The position numbers and the translations under genes were made by a program. From assembly GCF_000686025.1 (NCBI RefSeq), contig NZ_JMLQ01000002.1, positions 1 through 64,000 on the forward strand: DNA of 64,000 nt. The letters run 5' to 3'. The first letter of the stretch is position 1, and each line of letters starts with the position of its first letter. Under the pieces are notes generated by a model. It made no database searches. It was not told the DNA's origin and saw only the letters and a program-made list of their open reading frames with translations. Origin of the DNA: Rhodococcus sp. UNC23MFCrub1.1 (GTDB taxonomy: Bacteria > Actinomycetota > Actinomycetes > Mycobacteriales > Mycobacteriaceae). Positions 59,565 to 64,000 of this stretch are shown piece by piece.

Positions 59565-60599
59565 ATGGGTGCGAGCGCGGTGACCGAGACGAGTGCGAGT
59601 GGGGCCACCGTGGTGGCGGGCGTGGATCTCGGGAACGCGGAGTTCGCGGAGATCGTGCGCGCGGCGATGGCCGAGGTCGAGAGCCTGCTCGTGACCGAGC
59701 TGTCCGACGGTGAGGACTTCCTCACCGAGGCGGCGCTGCACCTCGCCAAGGCCGGCGGCAAGCGGTTCCGCCCGCTGTTCACCATTCTCACCGGTCAGCT
59801 CGGCCCCAAGGCGTCCAGCCCGGACATCGTCACCGCGGCCACCGTGCTCGAGATGGTGCACCTCGCGACGCTGTATCACGACGACGTCATGGACGAGGCC
59901 GCCATGCGCCGCGGCGTGGAGTCCGCCAATGCGCGCTGGGGCAACAGCGTCGCCATCCTCGCGGGCGACTATCTCTTCGCACACGCGTCGCGCCTGGTCT
60001 CGACGCTGGGCCCCTCCGCCGTGCGTACGATCGCCGAGACGTTCGCCGCGCTGGTCACAGGCCAGATGCGCGAGACGATCGGCAGCAAGCCCGATCAGGA
60101 TCCGGTCGATCACTACCTCACCACGGTGTGGGAGAAGACGGGTTCGCTGATCGCGACGAGCGGTCGCTTCGGCGGCACGTTCTCCGGGGGCGACGACGAG
60201 CACATCGAGCGCCTCGAGCGTCTCGGCGACGCGGTGGGCACCGCGTTCCAGATCTCCGACGACATCATCGACATCTCGTCCGCCGCGTCGGACTCCGGCA
60301 AGACGCCGGGCACCGACCTGCGCGAGGGCGTCCACACGCTGCCCGTGCTGTTCGCGCTGCGCGACGAGGGTGCGGACGGCGACCGGCTCCGCCACCTGCT
60401 GCGCGGTCCCATCACCGACGACGCGGACGTGGCCGAGGCGTTGACTCTGCTGGGTCGTTCGCCGGGCATGGCCAAGGCACGCGAGACGCTCGACACCTAC
60501 GCCCAGCGGGCGCGCACCGAGCTGGACGCTCTGCCGCAGGGCCCGGCCAACGACGCGCTGCGCAAGCTGGTCGAGTACACCGTCGCCCGCATCAGCTGA
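59565..60599 (+). CDS. grcC1: Polyprenyl diphosphate synthase (GrcC1-like)
   Basis: A 344-residue trans-prenyltransferase that builds the isoprenoid tail from IPP. The two Asp motifs are 'DDVMD' (106-110) and 'DDIID' (232-236); 'GGKRFRPLFTIL' and 'HLATLYHDDVM' are typical. Rv0562 (grcC1) has the same neighbours menJ and htpX, so it is likely to make the menaquinone side chain. Small residues before the first Asp motif favour a long chain. The start is uncertain among ATG 59565, GTG 59580 and upstream TTG 59508. Confidence 0.92.
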   Translation: MGASAVTETSASGATVVAGVDLGNAEFAEIVRAAMAEVESLLVTELSDGEDFLTEAALHLAKAGGKRFRPLFTILTGQLGPKASSPDIVTAATVLEMVHLATLYHDDVMDEAAMRRGVESANARWGNSVAILAGDYLFAHASRLVSTLGPSAVRTIAETFAALVTGQMRETIGSKPDQDPVDHYLTTVWEKTGSLIATSGRFGGTFSGGDDEHIERLERLGDAVGTAFQISDDIIDISSAASDSGKTPGTDLREGVHTLPVLFALRDEGADGDRLRHLLRGPITDDADVAEALTLLGRSPGMAKARETLDTYAQRARTELDALPQGPANDALRKLVEYTVARIS

Positions 60600-60671
60600 C
60601 GGGAACTACCCGCGTCACCTCGGTCGTTGGTCGTGCAGGAAGCACTGCGGCGAGAGGATCGGCGACACACG

Positions 60672-61538
60672 ATGAAGTTCGCGAACGGCATGAAGACGTT
60701 CGGCCTGATGGTCGGGATGTCGGCTCTCATCGTCTTCATCGGCGCTCTGTTCCAGAACTCGACCATCCTGGTGGTCGCGGTCGTCCTGGCCGTCGGCATG
60801 AACGGGTACGCCTACTTCAACAGCGACAAGCTGGCGCTGAAGTCGATGCACGCCCAGCCGATCACCGAGGTCGAGTACCCGCGCATCTTCGCGATCGTCC
60901 GCGAGCTGGCCACCGCGGCGCATCAGCCCATGCCGCGGCTCTACATCAGCCCCACCAACGCCCCCAACGCGTTCGCCACGGGACGCAACCCGCGCAACGC
61001 CGCGGTGTGTTGCACCAGCGGCATCCTGGCGCTGCTGAACGAGCGTGAGCTGCGCGCGGTCCTCGGCCACGAGCTCTCGCACGTCTACAACCGCGACATC
61101 CTCATCTCGTCCGTGGCGGGCGCCATGGCGGCCGTGGTGTCCGGACTCGCGAACTTCGCGTTCTTCGCGAACGTCTTCGGCGGGCGCGGGAACGGGCAGG
61201 GCGCCAACCCGCTGGCCCTGCTGCTGGTGTCGATGCTCGGACCGATCGCGGCGTCACTGGTGAAGCTGGCCGTGTCGCGCTCGCGGGAGTACCAGGCGGA
61301 CCAGTCGGGTGCCGAGCTCACCGGCGACCCCCTGGCGCTGGCCTCCGCGCTCCGCAAGCTGCAGAGCGGCACCCAGGCCGCCCCGCTGCCCCCCGAGCCG
61401 CGCCTCACGGCCCAGTCGCACCTGATGATCGCCAACCCGTTCCGGGCGGGTGACCGCGCGAGCAAGCTGTTCTCCACGCACCCGCCGATGGAGGAGCGCA
61501 TCGCCCGCCTCGAGCGCATGGCGGGGCCCTACCGCTGA
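60672..61538 (+). CDS. htpX: Protease HtpX
   Basis: A 288-residue membrane zinc endopeptidase (M48B) that degrades misfolded membrane proteins. Zinc ligands are His133 and His137 in '[11 protein letters not shown]', with Glu in '[15 protein letters not shown]' as the third. Four spans: two at the N-terminus (about 10-45) and two after the zinc motif ('[14 protein letters not shown]', '[16 protein letters not shown]'). GAGAGGA lies about a dozen bases before the ATG. It converges on yajQ with one base between stops. Confidence 0.95.
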   Translation: MKFANGMKTFGLMVGMSALIVFIGALFQNSTILVVAVVLAVGMNGYAYFNSDKLALKSMHAQPITEVEYPRIFAIVRELATAAHQPMPRLYISPTNAPNAFATGRNPRNAAVCCTSGILALLNERELRAVLGHELSHVYNRDILISSVAGAMAAVVSGLANFAFFANVFGGRGNGQGANPLALLLVSMLGPIAASLVKLAVSRSREYQADQSGAELTGDPLALASALRKLQSGTQAAPLPPEPRLTAQSHLMIANPFRAGDRASKLFSTHPPMEERIARLERMAGPYR

Positions 61539-61539
61539 G

Positions 61540-62031
61540 TCAGCGGTAGTTGACGAACTGCAGGGCGATGCCGAAGTCCTCGCCCTTGAGCAGCTGCTGA
61601 ACGGCCTGGAGGTCGTCACGCTTCTTGCTGCTCACCCGCAGTTCCTCGCCCTGGATCTGCGCCTTGACGCCCTTGGGGCCCTCGTCGCGGATCTTCTTCG
61701 AGATCTTCTTGGCGTTCTCGGTGGTGATGCCCTGCACCAGCGTGCCGGTGATCTTGTAGGTCTTGCCCGACTGCACGGGATCGCCGTCGTCGAAGGCCTT
61801 GAGCGAGATGTCGCGTCGGATGAGCTTCTCCTTGAAGACGTCCAGGGCGGCCTTCGCGCGTTCCTCGGCCTCGGCGGTGATGACGATGGCCTCGTCTCCG
61901 GACCACTCGATGCTCGCGCCGGTGCCGCGGAAGTCGAAGCGGGTCGACAGCTCCTTGCCGGCCTGGTTCAGAGCGTTGTCGACCTCCTGGCGGTCCACCT
62001 TGCTCACGACGTCGAACGACGAATCAGCCAC
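61540..62031 (-). CDS. YajQ-family nucleotide-binding protein
   Basis: A 163-residue protein of the YajQ/UPF0234 family, with two ferredoxin-like repeats; relatives bind cyclic-di-GMP or RNA. '[20 protein letters not shown]' (about 5-24), '[13 protein letters not shown]' and '[15 protein letters not shown]' at the end are diagnostic. The length equals Rv0566c. GGAG eight bases before GTG 62031 fixes the start. Confidence 0.95.
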   Translation of the reverse strand: MADSSFDVVSKVDRQEVDNALNQAGKELSTRFDFRGTGASIEWSGDEAIVITAEAEERAKAALDVFKEKLIRRDISLKAFDDGDPVQSGKTYKITGTLVQGITTENAKKISKKIRDEGPKGVKAQIQGEELRVSSKKRDDLQAVQQLLKGEDFGIALQFVNYR

Positions 62032-62089
62032 TGACAACACTCCTTCGTGCGTGATCGGTACGGTGCCGACGGTAGCGTGTCCAGCCGGT

Positions 62090-62120
62090 TTGCCATCGAG
62101 GGGTGCGGTCGTTGTATTCT
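62090..62120 (+). promoter_or_regulatory. Promoter candidate for tRNA-Tyr
   Basis: -35 TTGCCA (62090-62095) and -10 TATTCT (62115-62120), 19-base spacer, giving a start about 50 bases before the tRNA. Confidence 0.45.
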
Positions 62121-62175
62121 GCGTATCGCACCTGGAGCGGTCACTCGACGAGTGTCCGGCGCCATGGAGCATCCC

Positions 62176-62258
62176 GGCAGATTGCCCGAGCGGCCAATGG
62201 GAGCGGACTGTAAATCCGTCGGCTTATGCCTACGTAGGTTCGAATCCTACATCTGCCA
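62176..62258 (+). tRNA. tRNA-Tyr (GTA)
   Basis: An 83-base class II tRNA. The acceptor GGCAGAT pairs with ATCTGCC, the anticodon GTA is at 62210-62212, a long variable arm follows, and the T loop reads GGTTCGAATCC. CCA is not encoded. A strong hairpin follows six bases later. Confidence 0.95.
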
Positions 62259-62263
62259 CACCC

Positions 62264-62301
62264 GACGAGACCCCGGCGAGAATCCTCGCCGGGGTCTCGT
62301 C
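62264..62301. terminator. Strong hairpin after tRNA-Tyr
   Basis: A perfect 17-bp stem with a 4-base loop AATC, from GACGAGACC to GGTCTCGTC. It probably ends the tRNA-Tyr transcript, though no T run follows. Confidence 0.7.
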
Positions 62302-62370
62302 GTCGGGGTGGGGGCAGGCGGCATGCGAAACGCCGCGTGCAACTCGTTCACCAGGCAATTTGGCGAGCGG

Positions 62371-62399
62371 TCTGACCCCTGTGTAATGTCTTCGAAGGC
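62371..62399 (+). promoter_or_regulatory. Promoter candidate for tRNA-Thr, tRNA-Met and rpmG
   Basis: -35 TCTGAC (62371-62376) and -10 TAATGT (62394-62399), 17-base spacer, about 30 bases before tRNA-Thr. Confidence 0.5.
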
Positions 62400-62429
62400 T
62401 TCGACGTGCACCTCGTGTGCGCCGATCCT

Positions 62430-62502
62430 GCCCCCTTAGCTCAGTCGGTAGAGCGTTTCCATGGTAAGGAAAAGGTCAACGGTTCGATTCCGTTAGGGGG
62501 CT
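62430..62502 (+). tRNA. tRNA-Thr (GGT)
   Basis: 73 bases; acceptor GCCCCCT with AGGGGGC, anticodon GGT at 62463-62465 in the loop ATGGTAA, T loop GGTTCGATTCC. It is followed by tRNA-Met and rpmG, as at the thrT-metT-rpmG2 locus of M. tuberculosis. Confidence 0.95.
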
Positions 62503-62537
62503 CGCGGGACCGAGCGCCGGCCGGCGTCCGGCACCGA

Positions 62538-62610
62538 GGCGGTGTAGCTCAGTCGGTAGAGCAAACGACTCATAATCGTTGTGTCGCCGGTTCAAGTCCG
62601 GCCATCGCTA
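62538..62610 (+). tRNA. tRNA-Met (CAT), elongator
   Basis: 73 bases; anticodon CAT at 62571-62573 in the loop CTCATAA. The acceptor GGCGGTG faces CATCGCT, with G-U pairs at positions 1-72 and 5-68, which is unusual. It lacks the three G-C pairs next to the anticodon loop typical of initiators, so it is an elongator. Confidence 0.93.
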
Positions 62611-62708
62611 CTCGACAGAGGACTCCGCCGCTGCTGCGCGCAGTGGGGTCCGGTATTCATGACCGACGCAGCACCCGTATCGCGCTCTACCCGAAAGCAG
62701 GCATCGAC

Positions 62709-62876
62709 GTGGCCTCCTCCACTGACGTTCGGCCCAAGATCACCTTGGCGTGCGAGGTGTGCAAGCACCGTAACTACATCACCAAGAAGAATCGCCGCAA
62801 CGATCCCGATCGCCTCGAGATCAAGAAGTTCTGCCCGAACTGCGGAACTCATCGCGCGCACCGCGAATCTCGCTGA
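62709..62876 (+). CDS. rpmG: 50S ribosomal protein L33 (zinc-ribbon form)
   Basis: A 55-residue L33 with '[20 protein letters not shown]' split over 14-33 and '[15 protein letters not shown]', giving two Cys pairs that bind zinc; this is the C+ form (RpmG2-like). GCAGG lies a few bases before the GTG start. It is followed by a terminator hairpin and then hadA, as in M. tuberculosis. Confidence 0.96.
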   Translation: MASSTDVRPKITLACEVCKHRNYITKKNRRNDPDRLEIKKFCPNCGTHRAHRESR

Positions 62877-62888
62877 TCATTCGCACAG

Positions 62889-62924
62889 CAGCGCTGCCCC
62901 GGCACAGTCGCCGTGGCAGCGCTG
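62889..62924. terminator. Hairpin after rpmG
   Basis: CAGCGCTGCC / GGCAGCGCTG, a 10-bp perfect stem with a 16-base loop, 12 bases past the rpmG stop. It separates rpmG from the hadA transcript. Confidence 0.6.
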
Positions 62925-63066
62925 ACGTGTGTCCAGGTGCCGGTGACCCAGTCGGCTCGGCGCCGTCCGTCTCGAACTCGCCCGACAGAGCCGTCCGGAC
63001 TGTCTCTCGTCCCACGCTCGGGTGTCCCGTGGTGAGTTCCACATCATTCTCGGGGGAGTCGACGAC

Positions 63067-63621
63067 GTGACAGTCACCGCAACCGCAACCGACCGGGGCG
63101 ACACGCCTGCCGTCGACCCGGCGGTGCACACCGCCAGCATGGTCGGGCACCACTACCGCATGCCCGACTTCTACGAGATCGGGCGCGAGAAGGTGCGCGA
63201 GTACTCACGGGCCGTGCAGAACGATCATCCCGCGCACTCCTCGGAGGACGCCGCGGCCGAGCTCGGGTACGAGCATCTCGTCGCACCGGCCACCTTCATC
63301 TCGGTCGTCGGCATCATCGCGCAGAAGGCCATGTTCGACGAGGTCATCACCGGGTACGACCTGTCGCAGATCATGCAGGCGGATCAGCGTCTCGAGTTCC
63401 ACCGTCCGATCGTGGCGGGGGACCGCCTGACCGTCGACGTGAGCCTGGAGTCCTTCCGCCAGATGGGTGGAAGCGACATCATCATCACGAAGAACATGGT
63501 CACGGACGAGGCCGGCGAGGACGTCATGACGTCCTGGACGACACTCGTGGCGAAGACCGGCGGCGGTTCCGATCAGGACGCGCTGGAGATGGCGAAAGGT
63601 GTCATGAAACATGACTCGTAA
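63067..63621 (+). CDS. hadA: (3R)-hydroxyacyl-ACP dehydratase subunit HadA
   Basis: A 184-residue hotdog-fold subunit of the FAS-II dehydratase that elongates mycolic acid chains; HadA forms the substrate-binding partner of HadB. 'MVGHHYRMPDFYEIGREKVREY' (about 25-46, split here), 'HLVAPATFISVVG' and 'LEFHRPIVAGDRL' are typical. It carries an N-terminal extension of about 24 residues compared with the 158-residue M. tuberculosis HadA. CGGGGGAG about nine bases before GTG 63067 decides this start. It overlaps hadB by 11 bases. Confidence 0.93.
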   Translation: MTVTATATDRGDTPAVDPAVHTASMVGHHYRMPDFYEIGREKVREYSRAVQNDHPAHSSEDAAAELGYEHLVAPATFISVVGIIAQKAMFDEVITGYDLSQIMQADQRLEFHRPIVAGDRLTVDVSLESFRQMGGSDIIITKNMVTDEAGEDVMTSWTTLVAKTGGGSDQDALEMAKGVMKHDS

Positions 63622-64000
63622 GCAGTTCGACCAGGTCACCGTCGGCGACGACCTTCCCGAGCGCACCTACGAGCTCACCCGCGGTGACCTCGTGAACTAC
63701 TCGGGCGTCTCCGGCGACCCGAACCCGATCCACTGGAGTGATCCGGTCGCGCGCACGCTCGCCGGACTCTCGGACGTCGTCGCCCACGGCATGCTCACCA
63801 TGGGACTCGGCGCCGGTTTCGTCACCGACTGGTCGGGTGATCCGGGCGCCATCACCGAGTACAACGTGCGCTTCACCAGCCCCGTGCTGGTCAAGGAGAC
63901 CGAGCCGGCCAAGGTCGACTTCACGGGTCGCATCAAGTCGGTCGACGCGGACACCCGCAAGGCCGTCGTCGCCATCACCGCGAAATACGAGGGCAAGAAG
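63611..64000 (+). CDS. hadB: (3R)-hydroxyacyl-ACP dehydratase subunit HadB (cut by window end)
   Basis: The first 130 codons of the catalytic subunit. The R-hydratase motif is visible as 'YSGVSGDPNPIHWSDPVAR' (about 30-48) with the catalytic Asp-His, then 'VAHGMLTMGLGAGFV'. M. tuberculosis HadB has 142 residues, so only about a dozen are missing. It overlaps hadA by 11 bases, so the two are translationally coupled and form one complex. hadC, if present, would follow outside the window. Confidence 0.94.
   Translation, partial: MTRKQFDQVTVGDDLPERTYELTRGDLVNYSGVSGDPNPIHWSDPVARTLAGLSDVVAHGMLTMGLGAGFVTDWSGDPGAITEYNVRFTSPVLVKETEPAKVDFTGRIKSVDADTRKAVVAITAKYEGKK

Overview
The window comes from a high-GC actinobacterium of the order Mycobacteriales, most likely a Rhodococcus-type member of the Nocardiaceae. 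Base composition is uniformly GC-rich, GTG starts and 4-base start/stop overlaps are common, and gene order follows the Mycobacterium tuberculosis stretch Rv0489-Rv0566 (gpm1, senX3-regX3, ppx1, proC, hemACDB, hemL, ccs genes, the men genes, htpX, yajQ), ending in rpmG2-hadA-hadB (Rv0634B-Rv0636). These synteny statements come from recalled knowledge of that genome, not from a search.

Layout. 1-1.1 kb: the tail of an IS481-type transposase against a secreted lipase gene. 1.2-10.6 kb: phosphoglycerate mutase, the SenX3-RegX3 phosphate-sensing pair, a DUF559 nuclease-fold gene flanked by two copies of a structured repeat, a Cys-rich protein of the Rv0495c type, exopolyphosphatase, a membrane protein, a sugar-phosphate isomerase-like protein, a MerR regulator and a thioesterase. 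10.6-17.5 kb: proC, a small HTH protein, the 33-residue ribosomal protein bS22, an SDR protein, an acyltransferase, a phytoene-desaturase-like protein, a HAD phosphatase and a glutaredoxin-like protein. 17.7-24.5 kb: rex-hemA-hemC-(small ORF)-hemD-hemB, the C5 heme pathway under a redox regulator. 24.5-29.5 kb: small membrane proteins, a CsoR-type regulator, an acyl-CoA oxidase and a GNAT acetyltransferase. 29.6-35.7 kb: hemL followed by a complete System II cytochrome c maturation set (TlpA-like lipoprotein, CcdA, ResB, CcsB). 35.7-41.3 kb: a ParA-like ATPase, a BldC-like regulator, aminopeptidase N and an EF-G-binding zinc-finger protein. 41.3-60.6 kb: the menaquinone genes menA, menE, menB, menC, menD, menG, menJ and a polyprenyl diphosphate synthase, interrupted by a GH3 glucosidase, an AbrB-type transporter and a flavin reductase. 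60.6-64 kb: HtpX, YajQ, tRNA-Tyr, tRNA-Thr, tRNA-Met, rpmG and the mycolate dehydratase genes hadA and hadB (hadB is cut by the window end).

Together the genes build the respiratory chain: heme, c-type cytochromes and menaquinone, with Rex as a likely NADH/NAD+ sensor, plus phosphate sensing and mycolic acid elongation. No prophage, CRISPR array or rRNA operon is visible, and no gene-free stretch exceeds 300 bases.

The least expected signals are non-coding: (1) a fixed-length 60-bp inverted repeat in three copies just after stop codons, two of them flanking the DUF559 gene; (2) a fixed-length 44-bp hairpin in two copies with compensatory base changes; (3) an 18-bp GC palindrome in three copies within coding sequence; (4) a 15-codon upstream ORF with a strong Shine-Dalgarno, coupled to the next gene; (5) fourteen genes with a TANNNT -10 box 5-7 bases before the start codon, the mark of leaderless mRNAs.
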